Assembly: GCF_023700005.1 (NCBI RefSeq)
Contig: NZ_JAMLJK010000001.1
Span: 1,533,096-1,597,095 of the forward strand
Length of the DNA: 64,000 nt
Origin: Larsenimonas rhizosphaerae
GTDB taxonomy: Bacteria; Pseudomonadota; Gammaproteobacteria; Pseudomonadales; Halomonadaceae
Direction: 5' to 3'
Part shown: piece by piece, positions 27,025 through 36,063 of the stretch
How positions within the stretch are numbered: the first letter of the stretch is position 1
Layout: every line of letters starts with the position of its first letter
Translations under genes and position numbers: made by a program
Notes under the pieces: generated by a model
The model's database searches: none
Told to the model about the DNA's origin: nothing
Seen by the model: the letters and a program-made list of their open reading frames with translations, nothing else

Positions 27025-29688
27025 TCAGCTATCGAGGGGGTTGGTTTTTTTACTGGAGACAGAGAGGGATACCCGTGCATCTTCCAGGGTCTGCTCCGAT
27101 ATCAGGCCGGCATCCGTGAGCGCGGTCAGTGCCTTGAAGGCGATGTAATACCGGTCCACTTCAAAAAATGACCTCAGCGCCTGGCGGGTATCGGAACGGC
27201 CAAACCCGTCCGTGCCCAGTACATGAAAGTCGTTTGGAACCCATGGCCTTATCTGGTCAACATAAAGCTTCATGTAGTCCGTGACGGCAATGACCGGGCC
27301 GTGGTGGGCTTCAAGCTGTGACATCACCCATGGTTTTTCATGAATTTCACCGGGGCGGTGAAGCCGCTTATGGTCGTAATCAAGTCCGTCTCGGCGAAGT
27401 TCGTTGAAGCTGGTGGCGCTCCACACGTTTGCGGCGACATTGAATCCTGCCAGCAGGCCGGCCGCTGCCTCGGCTTCCGGCAACAGGGCACCTGATCCCA
27501 TCAACTGCACGGCGGGCCATTTTTGCATGTCGCGGGCTTTCTTCAGCAAGTACAGGCCCCTGATGATGCCTTCTTCACAGTTCTCCGGCATCGCCGGGTG
27601 GGTATGGTTTTCATTCATTACCGTGAGGTAATAAAACCGCTCATTGCCTTTTTCAAACATGTCTACCAGACCATGTCGGATAATCACGGCCACTTCATGG
27701 GCGTAGGTAGGGTCATAACTGCGGCAGTTGGGGATGAAGGAGGCCGATAGATGGCTATGGCCATCCTGATGTTGCAGCCCCTCACCATTGATGGTGGTTC
27801 GTCCGGCGGTCCCTCCGATGAGAAATCCGCGAGCCAGCATATCGCCGGCTGCCCAGGCCAGATCGCCTACGCGTTGAAAACCGAACATGGCATAAAAGAT
27901 ATAAAAGGGGATCACTGCCCTCGCGTGATTGGCCTCGGCGGTGGCCGCCGCCAGCCAGGACGACATGGCACCGGCTTCCGTAATACCTTCTTCAAGTATC
28001 TGCCCCTGCCGGTCTTCGCGATAAAACATGATCTGGCCCGCATCGGCTGGCTGATATTTCTGCCCTTCATGGGCATAGATACCCACCTGTCGGAACAGGC
28101 CTTCCATGCCGAACGTTCGGGCTTCATCCGGCACGATCGGAACGATACGGCTGCCCAGCTCCTTGTCCTTCAGTAGCCCGGAAAGAATCCTGGCAAAGGC
28201 CATGGTGGTGGATACCGTCCGTTCACCGGTCCCCTTGAGCTGGCTTGCAAATGCCTTGTCTGTCAGTGATGGGATCGACAGGGAACGTCTGGTGGTTGAG
28301 CGTGCCGGCAGATAGCCTCCGAGCAACTCTCGACGAGCATGAAGATAACGCATGTCCGGGCTATCGGTATCAGGTCGGTAATAGGGCATGCCATCCTGAA
28401 GCGCTTCATCGCTGAAGGGCATGTGGAGGCGGTCCCTGAGGGTGCAGCGTCCCTTCACCGACATGGTCTTGATATTGTGGGCTTCCATGTCCGCCTCACC
28501 ATTGTCGCTGCCCAGCGCATAGCCCTTGACGGTATGGGCAAGGATGACCGTAGGCCGGCCGTCATTATTGCGGGTTGCAGCCCGGTAGGCCGCGTAAATC
28601 TTGCGGGGGTCGTGTCCACCACGCTGCAGTTGTGCAATCTGTTCATCGGATAGTGATGAGACCCGCTCAAGCAGTTCCGGAAACTTTCCGAAGAAATGCT
28701 TGCGCGTATAGGCCGGACCCTGTGCCTTGTAGCTCTGGTATTCGCCATCGACGGTTGAATCGATGCAGTGTTGCAGCAGACCATCATGGTCGTTGTCCAG
28801 AAGGGTATCCCACGCACTTCCCCACACCACCTTGATCACATTCCAGCCACAGCCTCGAAATGTACTTTCCAGCTCATCCATGATCCTGCTGTTACCCCTG
28901 ACCGGACCATCCAGCCGTTGCAGGTTACAGTTGACGACAAAGATGAGGTGATCAAGGCGCTCTCGACTGGCGACGTTGAGTGCTCCCAGTGTTTCAACTT
29001 CATCGCATTCTCCATCTCCCAGAAATGCCCACACCTTGCGATTGTCCAGCGGACAGAGGCCGCGATGATCCAGATACTTCATGAGCCGGGCCTGATAAAT
29101 GGCCTGCAGAGGACCAAGGCCCATGGAGACCGTCGAAAACTGCCAGTACGCTGGCATCAGGTATGGGTGAGGGTAGGAGGACAGGCCACTACCGCCAGCC
29201 TCCTGACGAAAGCCATCCAGCCTGGCTTCATCGAACCGGCCTTCCAGAAAGGAACGGCTGTATATGCCCGGGGCGATATGCCCCTGAAAGTAGATCAGAT
29301 CACCCTGATGATGCTCGGTGGAAGCCTTGAAGAAGTGGTTGAAGCCAACGTCATATAACGTGCAGCTCGACATGAAGCTTGCCAGGTGGCCCCCCAGGCT
29401 TTTGTCCTTCTGATTGGCGCGTACCACCATGGCAATACTGTTCCAGCGAATCGCCGCGCGCAGTCGTTTCTCAGCGGCTAAATCACCCGGGTAATCAGGT
29501 TCATCTGCCCGAGCAAGGGTGTTTCGGTGGGGCGTACAGGCATGGCCGAGTGACATGTCATGTTTCAAGCATTCACGTGTCAGGCTCGAGAGCACAAGCT
29601 CGGCCCGATCCTTGCCCTCGAAGTGGATGAGCGATCGCAGCGCTTCCAGCCATTCCCGGGTTCCGTGTGTATCTGTATCCCGCACCAT
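27025..29688 (-). CDS. AceE-like pyruvate dehydrogenase E1 (orphan paralogue)
   Basis: The 887-residue product aligns with homodimeric AceE over its whole length: RWNSIAMVVRANQ, YFQGHIAPGIYSRSFLEGR, the ThDP motif FLGDGECDEVET...NCNLQRLDGPV near residue 225, HDPRKIYAAYRAA, MEAHNIKTMS (His corresponding to E. coli His407), DEARTFGMEGLFRQVGIY, LEEGITEAGAM (catalytic Glu), and GTDGFGRSDTR. E. coli uses GDGEMDEPES, so the ThDP loop differs. No aceF or lpd follows; only the 59-residue PSBD ORF does. It may act on pyruvate or on 2-oxobutyrate, like MdeB of Pseudomonas putida. The housekeeping aceEF is presumably elsewhere. Divergent from a LysR gene. Confidence 0.87.
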   Translation of the reverse strand: MVRDTDTHGTREWLEALRSLIHFEGKDRAELVLSSLTRECLKHDMSLGHACTPHRNTLARADEPDYPGDLAAEKRLRAAIRWNSIAMVVRANQKDKSLGGHLASFMSSCTLYDVGFNHFFKASTEHHQGDLIYFQGHIAPGIYSRSFLEGRFDEARLDGFRQEAGGSGLSSYPHPYLMPAYWQFSTVSMGLGPLQAIYQARLMKYLDHRGLCPLDNRKVWAFLGDGECDEVETLGALNVASRERLDHLIFVVNCNLQRLDGPVRGNSRIMDELESTFRGCGWNVIKVVWGSAWDTLLDNDHDGLLQHCIDSTVDGEYQSYKAQGPAYTRKHFFGKFPELLERVSSLSDEQIAQLQRGGHDPRKIYAAYRAATRNNDGRPTVILAHTVKGYALGSDNGEADMEAHNIKTMSVKGRCTLRDRLHMPFSDEALQDGMPYYRPDTDSPDMRYLHARRELLGGYLPARSTTRRSLSIPSLTDKAFASQLKGTGERTVSTTMAFARILSGLLKDKELGSRIVPIVPDEARTFGMEGLFRQVGIYAHEGQKYQPADAGQIMFYREDRQGQILEEGITEAGAMSSWLAAATAEANHARAVIPFYIFYAMFGFQRVGDLAWAAGDMLARGFLIGGTAGRTTINGEGLQHQDGHSHLSASFIPNCRSYDPTYAHEVAVIIRHGLVDMFEKGNERFYYLTVMNENHTHPAMPENCEEGIIRGLYLLKKARDMQKWPAVQLMGSGALLPEAEAAAGLLAGFNVAANVWSATSFNELRRDGLDYDHKRLHRPGEIHEKPWVMSQLEAHHGPVIAVTDYMKLYVDQIRPWVPNDFHVLGTDGFGRSDTRQALRSFFEVDRYYIAFKALTALTDAGLISEQTLEDARVSLSVSSKKTNPLDS

Positions 29689-29744
29689 GTTCAGGTATCT
29701 CGCGTTGTCAGTGTCCCTGAAACGCTACTCCCTGGCGGAATGCT

Positions 29745-29876
29745 TCAACAATCCCTTCTCGTGGGAATCAGTTGCCCATTTTCGGTAATAATGACGTTGC
29801 CTTTGCTATCTTCTCGGGCGTATTCGGGAGTCAGCCTTCCTTCCCGGTAAATCGAAGTTGTCGAGATTTCAGGCAC
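29745..29876 (-). CDS. Possible 43-residue ORF upstream of the aceE-like gene
   Basis: From a GTG at 29876 this frame reads MPEISTTSIYREGRLTPEYA, then REDSKGNVIITENGQLIPTR and RDC. The composition looks protein-like rather than random. It lies 56 bp before the aceE-like start on the same strand, so it could be co-transcribed. There is no good ribosome site, and I know no family. It could equally be the tail of a decayed gene or chance. Confidence 0.35.
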   Translation of the reverse strand: MPEISTTSIYREGRLTPEYAREDSKGNVIITENGQLIPTRRDC

Positions 29877-29929
29877 GCTGACTGCTGTGTTATACAGCCT
29901 GCTGAACAGTCAACAAGGCATGAGCGCGC

Positions 29930-30832
29930 GTGAATCTTGATCACCTCAAACTGTTTGTAGCCGTGGCTGAGCAGGAGTCGATTCTTGCAGCATCGAAAAT
30001 GCTGGATATACCCAACTCGACACTGTCTCGTCAGATAAAAAACCTCGAAGGACAGCTCGGCCAGCAACTTGTACTGCGAAGTACCCGGCATTTGCGCCTG
30101 ACCGCCGAAGGCCGGGCGCTGTATGAACGGGCGCGGCCACTGGTGGCAGCATTAAGTGACATTGGCCACGAGGTGAAAAGCCGACATGGCCGACTCAGTG
30201 GTACGCTCACTGTCGCCATTCCTTCCGAGTTCTGTGTGACGTGGTTGAACCGCGGTATTGCCGAGTTTTCCCGTCAGCATCCGGAGCTGGCCCTTGAGTG
30301 CATTACCAGCATGGCGCCGCTGGACCCGGTGCGTCGCGACGTTCATGTTTCGATTGCCTACCATCGTGGCGACCGCCAAAGCAGCAATATGGTTGTTCGT
30401 CCGCTTCTATCACTGGCAAGCTCGGTCGTGGCGACCCCGGAATTGCTCGCACGATACGCCGCACCGTCTCGAATCAGCGAGCTGGCAGAGCTGCCATGTA
30501 TTTCGACCCTGACAGCACTGAAATCAAATCCCTGGGTATTCATTGATGACAAGGGGCAGGCGGTCAGCCTGAAACTGCCTTCGCGCTACAAGGTGGACAG
30601 CAGCCAGATGCTGATTTCAGGCGCGCTGGCCGGCATCGGGTTTGCCATTATTCCCACGGCCTTTTGCGCCTCTCACCTCGCCTCGGGTGAGCTGGTTGAG
30701 CTCACGCTTGATTGTCAGCCTGCGCCACTTGATATCGTGGCGATCTATCCGAACCGAAACAGTATTTCAGTGCGTGCCAGAGCCTTTGTGGATATGGTGA
30801 AAACCGAGCTCAGAGACAAGGCGCTGGCGTAG
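29930..30832 (+). CDS. LysR-family transcriptional regulator
   Basis: The 300-residue protein has an N-terminal winged helix-turn-helix (LDHLKLFVAVAEQESILAAS, then NSTLSRQIKNLEGQLGQQL) and a LysR effector domain from about residue 90 (GTLTVAIPSEFCVTWLNRGI). Start is GTG at 29930; the ATG at 29920 is out of frame. It is divergent from the aceE-like unit (241 bp between starts, with the small ORF in between), so it most likely regulates that unit, and its ligand may be the 2-oxoacid substrate or its precursor. The effector cannot be read from sequence. Confidence 0.88.
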   Translation: MNLDHLKLFVAVAEQESILAASKMLDIPNSTLSRQIKNLEGQLGQQLVLRSTRHLRLTAEGRALYERARPLVAALSDIGHEVKSRHGRLSGTLTVAIPSEFCVTWLNRGIAEFSRQHPELALECITSMAPLDPVRRDVHVSIAYHRGDRQSSNMVVRPLLSLASSVVATPELLARYAAPSRISELAELPCISTLTALKSNPWVFIDDKGQAVSLKLPSRYKVDSSQMLISGALAGIGFAIIPTAFCASHLASGELVELTLDCQPAPLDIVAIYPNRNSISVRARAFVDMVKTELRDKALA

Positions 30833-30886
30833 CCTCACCGTTGGTTCAACCGAACCCGGGGTGCTGATCAGCAGGGCGCCTGCCTG

Positions 30887-31786
30887 TCATGGGTAGCGCC
30901 CCTCACGCCGATTGCTGATCAGTTCCTTCATGATCCTGTTGGTCTGGATCATGGCGGGGGTGTCGGGTTCGCGCCGGCGGCTACAGATGATGGGGGAGGT
31001 GATATTGGGTTCGGCCAGTCGCACATAGGTAATTTCATCGCGCTGCATGCGCATCACCTGTTCCGGTACCAGACTGAAACCAAGATCCGACGCCACCAGG
31101 CCGATCGCGGTCTGAAGCTCGTTGGTTTCCTGAATGACCCGCACTCTCAGCCCTCGCAGGCGAAACAGGCTCAGAATCGTATCGGCGTAGCTGGGGCGTG
31201 GCGTGGCCGGGTAGATGATCAACGGGTACTCGGCCAGCTGGGCCAGCGTCGGCGTGGTGTTTGCCAGCGGATGAGACACCGGCAGCGCTGCCACGATTGG
31301 CTCATCAAGCAGCACCTCCTGCACGATGTCGGGGTCATCGACCCTGAGCCGACCGAAGCCAATATCGATTCGGCCGGCCTTGAGCGCCTGAACCTGACTG
31401 ACCGTGGTCAACTCCAGCAACAACAGCTCGATGTTATCCGTTTGCCGTAGACGCCGAATCAACTGCGGTAACTGCCCGAACAGCAGCGAGCCGACCATTC
31501 CTATACCGAATACCTGATGCCCGCGTCGTGCCATCCGCCGCGTGGCGGCGACGGTGGTATCGATCTTTTCCAGGATCTGCAGCGCATGCTCCAGAAAGAA
31601 CTTCCCTTCCGGTGTCAGTGCCAGTCCGCGCGCCTGGCGTTCGAACAATGACGTGCCCAGCTCGGTCTCCAGCTGCTTTATTCGGCGCGACAAGGGCGGC
31701 TGCGCCATGTGCAGCCGCTCGGCCGCACGAGTCATGTTGAGTTCTTCGGCGACAGTGCAGAAGTAGCGCAGTTGGCGTATGTCCAT
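30887..31786 (-). CDS. catR: LysR regulator of catechol degradation (CatR/CatM type)
   Basis: Begins MDIRQLRYFCTVAEELNMTR, then AQPPLSRRIKQLETELGTSL, a helix-turn-helix typical of CatR/CatM/BenM. The effector domain includes LLLLELTTVSQVQALKAGRIDIGFGR near residue 110, a region that binds cis,cis-muconate in relatives. A longer frame exists upstream, but the ATG at 31786 is the family start. It is divergent from catBCA, with an exact ATAC-N7-GTAT site directly before its start. It therefore probably activates catBCA when muconate accumulates and represses itself. Confidence 0.9.
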   Translation of the reverse strand: MDIRQLRYFCTVAEELNMTRAAERLHMAQPPLSRRIKQLETELGTSLFERQARGLALTPEGKFFLEHALQILEKIDTTVAATRRMARRGHQVFGIGMVGSLLFGQLPQLIRRLRQTDNIELLLLELTTVSQVQALKAGRIDIGFGRLRVDDPDIVQEVLLDEPIVAALPVSHPLANTTPTLAQLAEYPLIIYPATPRPSYADTILSLFRLRGLRVRVIQETNELQTAIGLVASDLGFSLVPEQVMRMQRDEITYVRLAEPNITSPIICSRRREPDTPAMIQTNRIMKELISNRREGRYP

Positions 31787-31788
31787 TG

Positions 31789-31803
31789 ATACCTTCCGGG
31801 TAT
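31789..31803. promoter_or_regulatory. CatR operator ATAC-CTTCCGG-GTAT
   Basis: Exact match to ATAC-N7-GTAT, the published recognition pattern of CatM/BenM. It sits 3 bp before the catR start and 85 bp upstream of catB. A second short inverted repeat, GGGT-AGCG-ACCC (31804-31815), adjoins it towards catB and may be part of the activation site. Confidence 0.75.
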
Positions 31804-31887
31804 GGGTAGCGACCCAAACGATATTTTTTTGATGAGAGATGTGCAATCAGACTTAGGTCATCGCTGAATTGCCACAAGAGACTGACC

Positions 31888-33006
31888 ATGTCCGCCATTA
31901 TCGAGTCGATAACCACCCAGATTGTCGACCTGCCGACCATCCGACCGCACCGACTATCCATGACTACCATGGCGTGTCAGTCGCTGGTCATCGTCCGTCT
32001 TCGAAGCTCCGATGGCATCGAAGGCCTTGGCGAAGCCACCACCATCGGTGGGCTGAGCTACAGCGCGGAAAGCCCCGAAAGCATCAAGTGCAATATCGAT
32101 GCATGGCTGGCTCCGCTACTGATCGGCCAGCCTGCCGATAACATCAACGGCCTTGCAGCCCGTCTTGACCGCCATGTGCGCGGTAACGCCATTGCCCGCT
32201 CGGCGCTTGAGACGGCACTGCTGGATGCTCAGGGCAAGCGTCTTGGTGTCTCGGTCGCCTCGCTTCTGGGCGGAGCCGTGCACGACCACCTGCCGGTGCT
32301 CTGGACACTCGCCAGCGGCGATACCCGAAAGGATATCGATGAGGCCTTCCAGCGCCTTGATGAACACCGGCATCACCAGTTCAAGCTCAAGCTGGGCGCC
32401 AATGCCCTGCGAGATGACCTGCGCCATACCGAAGCGATCTGCGATGCGCTCAAGGGCCGGGCGGGCGTGCAGGTCGATATCAATCAGGCCTGGGATGAGG
32501 CGACCGCGGTTGAAGGCATCGCCGCGCTTGAGGCGGCGGGTGTCGAACTGATCGAGCAGCCGATTCCTGCACGCAATGTCCATGGCCTGGCTCGGCTGGC
32601 CAACCGCTTTCGGGTCACGATGCTGGCCGATGAAGCCGTTCAGGATACCGGCGACGGTCTGACACTGCTGGACGCCGGCTTCAGCGGCGCCTTTGCCTTG
32701 AAGATCGCCAAGGCCGGTGGCCCCCGAGGCGCGCTCAAGTTGGCTCATCTGGCCCAGAGCGCCGGTCTCGGTCTCTATGGTGGCACCCTGCTCGAAGGTA
32801 CCATCGGCACTGCCGCCTCACTTCACGCCTGGTCCACGCTGGCCTCTCTCCGGTGGGGAACCGAAATGTTCGGTCCACTGCTTCTGAAGGACGACATTGT
32901 CACCGAAAGCCTTCACTACCACGAGTTCGGGGTCGAGCTGCCTCGTGGACCGGGACTTGGTATCACGCTTGATGAAGATCGGCTGCGCTTTTACAGCCGC
33001 CCCTGA
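31888..33006 (+). CDS. catB: Muconate cycloisomerase
   Basis: Enolase-superfamily enzyme converting cis,cis-muconate to muconolactone, the second step of the catechol ortho-cleavage branch. The 372-residue protein has the N-terminal capping domain (VDLPTIRPHRLSMTTM), the KxK catalytic pair in FKLKLGAN near residue 168, metal ligands in VDINQAWDE and LIEQPIP, ADEAVQ, and ALKIAKAGG carrying the second catalytic Lys. It is first gene of catBCA, divergent from catR; catC follows 15 bp later. Confidence 0.94.
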   Translation: MSAIIESITTQIVDLPTIRPHRLSMTTMACQSLVIVRLRSSDGIEGLGEATTIGGLSYSAESPESIKCNIDAWLAPLLIGQPADNINGLAARLDRHVRGNAIARSALETALLDAQGKRLGVSVASLLGGAVHDHLPVLWTLASGDTRKDIDEAFQRLDEHRHHQFKLKLGANALRDDLRHTEAICDALKGRAGVQVDINQAWDEATAVEGIAALEAAGVELIEQPIPARNVHGLARLANRFRVTMLADEAVQDTGDGLTLLDAGFSGAFALKIAKAGGPRGALKLAHLAQSAGLGLYGGTLLEGTIGTAASLHAWSTLASLRWGTEMFGPLLLKDDIVTESLHYHEFGVELPRGPGLGITLDEDRLRFYSRP

Positions 33007-33021
33007 CACAGGAGAAGACCC

Positions 33022-33312
33022 ATGCTGTTTCATGTCGAAATGACCGTCAATCTGCCAGCCGATATGCCCGAAGCGCAGGCCGCCGAGATCAAGGCCACCG
33101 AAAAGGCCTATTCCCAGAAGCTTCAAAACGAGGGGACCTGGCGTCACCTGTGGCGAGTGGCTGGAAGTTACTCGAACGTCAGCATCTTCGATGTTGAGGA
33201 CAATGAGACCCTGCACCACATCATCAGCGGCCTGCCACTGTTCCCGTACATGGAGATTCGCGTACGTCCGCTGTGCCGTCATCCGTCTTCGGTGCGTGAC
33301 GACGACAGTTGA
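33022..33312 (+). CDS. catC: Muconolactone isomerase
   Basis: The 96-residue enzyme begins MLFHVEMTVNLPADMPEAQ, ends with LPLFPYMEIRVRPLCRHPSS, and contains GTWRHLWRVAGSYSNVSIFD, all diagnostic of CatC. It isomerises muconolactone to 3-oxoadipate enol-lactone. An AGGAGA ribosome site precedes the start. It lies between catB and catA in the same operon. Confidence 0.96.
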   Translation: MLFHVEMTVNLPADMPEAQAAEIKATEKAYSQKLQNEGTWRHLWRVAGSYSNVSIFDVEDNETLHHIISGLPLFPYMEIRVRPLCRHPSSVRDDDS

Positions 33313-33366
33313 ATACCCGGGCCCTTGAGCGTGCCGAAGTCAATTTCAAATAAAGAGGTGGTTTCC

Positions 33367-34338
33367 ATGAGCGTGAAGATCTTTGATTCCCCTGACGTGC
33401 AGGACTTTCTCGTTAAACTCAGTGGGCTGGAAAATGCCGGGGGCAGCGATCGCGCCAAGCAGATCGTTCACCGCCTGGTAAGTGATCTGTTCAAGCTGAT
33501 TGACGATTTTGACATCAGCGAAGAGGAGTACTGGGCCGGCATCAACCTGCTTAATGCCCTTGGCAGCCAGACTCAGTTCGGTCTGCTGTCGCCGGGGCTC
33601 GGGTTCGATCACTTTCTCGACATGCGTCACGACGCTCTCGATGCCGAGGCTCAGCGCACCGGCGGTACGCCACGCACCATTGAAGGGCCGCTGTACGTAG
33701 CAGGTGCCCCGGAAGCCGAGGGTTTTGCCCGTATGAATGATGAGGTTACCGAAGGCGAGACCATGTGGCTGACCGGTCAGGTCCGTGATGTGGATGGTAC
33801 GCCGATCAAGGGGGCCAAGGTGGAAATCTGGCACGCCGACGACAATGGATGCTATTCCTTTTTCGATCCGTCACAGTCCGGTTACAACCTGCGCCGCACT
33901 ATCTACACCGACAGCGACGGCCGCTACACCGCCCGCAGTATCATTCCGTCCGGGTATGGCGTGCCCGAAGGCGCACCGACTGACGTCGTGCTCAAGTCGC
34001 TCGGCCGGCACGGCGAGCGCCCGGCCCATATTCACTTCTTCATCTCGGCGCCCGGCCATCAGCACCTCACCACCCAGATCAATCTGGCCGGCGATCCATA
34101 CACCTTTGATGACTTTGCCTTCGCCACCCGCGAAGAGCTGGTGATTCCCGCCGAACGCATCGATGACGTGTCCGAGATCGAAAAACGCGCGTTGGAGGGG
34201 CCGTTCTCACAGGTAGTGTTCGATATTGAGTTGTCGCCGACCGACAAGGTCGAGCTTCAGGCGCGTCACGCTCGCCCGCGGGCGAAGGAAAACGAGCACG
34301 ATCTGGCCAGCCAACTGGCTGGCACCGCGAAGGTCTAG
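33367..34338 (+). CDS. catA: Catechol 1,2-dioxygenase
   Basis: Intradiol Fe(III) dioxygenase that opens catechol to cis,cis-muconate. The 323-residue protein has an N-terminal helical dimerisation domain and the catalytic barrel with VEIWHADDNGCYSFFDPSQ and YNLRRTIYTD near residue 165 (first Tyr ligand), IPSGYGVP (second Tyr ligand), and RPAHIHFF (two His ligands). Start at 33367 is chosen because AGAGGTGG lies upstream and MSVKIFDSPDVQDF is the family start. It is last gene of catBCA. No ben or downstream pca genes are present, so catechol supply and 3-oxoadipate use are encoded elsewhere. Confidence 0.96.
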   Translation: MSVKIFDSPDVQDFLVKLSGLENAGGSDRAKQIVHRLVSDLFKLIDDFDISEEEYWAGINLLNALGSQTQFGLLSPGLGFDHFLDMRHDALDAEAQRTGGTPRTIEGPLYVAGAPEAEGFARMNDEVTEGETMWLTGQVRDVDGTPIKGAKVEIWHADDNGCYSFFDPSQSGYNLRRTIYTDSDGRYTARSIIPSGYGVPEGAPTDVVLKSLGRHGERPAHIHFFISAPGHQHLTTQINLAGDPYTFDDFAFATREELVIPAERIDDVSEIEKRALEGPFSQVVFDIELSPTDKVELQARHARPRAKENEHDLASQLAGTAKV

Positions 34339-34446
34339 ATGTTGATTAACGCCGTCACCACCTCCGGACTGCCTGATCAATTAGAATCCGGTGCCTTCGG
34401 TCCTGGCAGCAGGCCTGCAGTAGCGTAGTCATCTGCATCAAGGAAA

Positions 34447-34479
34447 AACGCGCCCGACATGTGAATGTCGGGCGCGTTT
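34447..34479. terminator. Terminator between catA and the MHS transporter gene
   Basis: ACGCGCCCGACAT-GTGA-ATGTCGGGCGCGT followed by TT on the plus strand and preceded by AAAAA, so it can act on both convergent units. Confidence 0.8.
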
Positions 34480-34544
34480 CATGGTGGCTGGGCTGCCTTT
34501 ACGCCAGGTGTTATAGCCTCATCGATGGAGCACGACGCTCCAGT

Positions 34545-35960
34545 TCATGAGGTGACAGCGCGTCCCTTTGCCTTGTGGTGAGTGACCGGTGGGTGGTCCT
34601 GCCACGCGGCTTCCCTGTCATCCAGTGCACGGTGCGCGGACTCCGGCAGACGTGAGCCACCAATGAGGGCCAGCACTGCAATCGCAATGAGGTAGAACGC
34701 AGGTGCCAGCGAGTAGCCTGTCAGCGAGATCAACCAGGTGGCGACCAGTGGTGCGGTCCCGCCAAAAATCGTATACGCCACGTTGTAGCACAGGGCTGAT
34801 CCGGTATAGCGAACCCGCGTCGGGAATTGTTCTGCCAGCAGTACCGCTGTCACCACGCCGCACATGACGGCTCCCACGGCCAGCATCGAGGCGCCCAGCA
34901 TGGCCGGCCACAGTTCGCCGCTGCCGGCCAGATAATAGGCGGGGAATACGGCCACGATCAGGGAGATACAGGCCGTTTTGATGGTGTTGCGCCGCCCGAT
35001 CCGGTCCGAAAGACGGCCCACCACCGGACACAGGAGGCCCGAAAATACCAGAGCACCCAGGCTGGCCAGCAGGGCAGTCGTGCGTGTGGCGTTACCGGCT
35101 ACCTGCATATAGGTCACCAGATAAGTGGTGAACATGTAAAACGACAACGCAGTGGCCGAGATGAAGGCGCTCAGGCACACGATGGTTCGTCCATGCACCT
35201 GTACCGTTTCCTTCACGGTGGCATGTTCCGTTTCGGGAGCTTTTTGCAGGGCCTTGAAGGCTGGCGATTCTTCCAGATGCAGGCGCATGTAAAGTCCGAT
35301 CAGGCCGAGCGGGGCGGCAATCAGAAAGGGAACGCGCCAGCCCCAGGACTGCATGGTTTCATCCGACAGTGTTGTGCCCAGCACCAGTGTCAGTCCGGCC
35401 GCTGAGGCAAAGGCCATGAAGGTGGATACTGGAATCAGACTGCCATAACGTGCCTTTTGCCGTGTGGGGGCATGCTCCAGCACATAGGTGCAGGCGCCTG
35501 CATATTCGCCACCGGCCGAGAACCCCTGAATGCAGCGGGCCAGTGCCAGAAGCAGCGGAGCAATGAAACCGATGGTGTCGTAGGTGGGCAGAATGCCGAT
35601 TACGGCGGTGGCGCCGGCCATCATCAAAATGGTGATGGCGAGCACTCGTTTGCGGCCAATGCGGTCGCCCAGCCGGCCAAAGAAGATGCCGCCCAGCGGT
35701 CGCAGCGCAAAGGAGATGGCGAATACGGCAAAGGTCTGCAGTAATGCCAGAGCAGGCTCTCCCTGAGGGAAAAAGTGCTGAGCAATGATCAGTGCCAGAA
35801 AGCCATAAATGGCGAAATCAAACCATTCAACGAAGTTGCCGATGGTCGAGGCAATAATGACCTGGCGCATGGCCTTTCGACGGCCTGGCGACAGAGGTTG
35901 GGACAAGGGGGAGCGGTGGTTGCCGCTGTTCGATGAGCCGGCATAATTGTTATTGGACAC
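34545..35960 (-). CDS. MFS metabolite:H+ symporter (MHS family)
   Basis: The 471-residue, 12-helix transporter has MHS landmarks: [17 protein letters not shown] near residue 40, [18 protein letters not shown] near 95, [21 protein letters not shown] near 145, and [14 protein letters not shown] near 310. MHS proteins (ProP, ShiA, KgtP, PcaT-like) import organic acids or betaines with protons. Its position next to catBCA suggests an aromatic or dicarboxylic acid substrate, but it is convergent to them rather than in the operon, and an osmolyte remains possible. Its N-terminal 25 residues are Asn/Ser-rich. Confidence 0.85.
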   Translation of the reverse strand: MSNNNYAGSSNSGNHRSPLSQPLSPGRRKAMRQVIIASTIGNFVEWFDFAIYGFLALIIAQHFFPQGEPALALLQTFAVFAISFALRPLGGIFFGRLGDRIGRKRVLAITILMMAGATAVIGILPTYDTIGFIAPLLLALARCIQGFSAGGEYAGACTYVLEHAPTRQKARYGSLIPVSTFMAFASAAGLTLVLGTTLSDETMQSWGWRVPFLIAAPLGLIGLYMRLHLEESPAFKALQKAPETEHATVKETVQVHGRTIVCLSAFISATALSFYMFTTYLVTYMQVAGNATRTTALLASLGALVFSGLLCPVVGRLSDRIGRRNTIKTACISLIVAVFPAYYLAGSGELWPAMLGASMLAVGAVMCGVVTAVLLAEQFPTRVRYTGSALCYNVAYTIFGGTAPLVATWLISLTGYSLAPAFYLIAIAVLALIGGSRLPESAHRALDDREAAWQDHPPVTHHKAKGRAVTS

Positions 35961-36063
35961 GGTCGCTTTCCTGGGCAGGTGATAAGCATACGCAAGATGC
36001 TCACGACCTCAGTCTGTCATCAAGCCCTTCACGACGGGACACACCAAAGCGTCGTCGACGTTG

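Noticed and set aside
27850-28500. Loss of the His407 equivalent in the aceE-like E1
   Set aside because: The VRHIRDR segment reads RCTLRDR, but correct alignment puts His407 in the IAHQV segment, matched here by MEAHNIK, so the residue is kept.
29831-30091. Minus-strand frame of 86 codons over the LysR start
   Set aside because: Antisense to the helix-turn-helix region of a clear LysR gene; distinct from the in-between 43-codon frame, which lies outside it.
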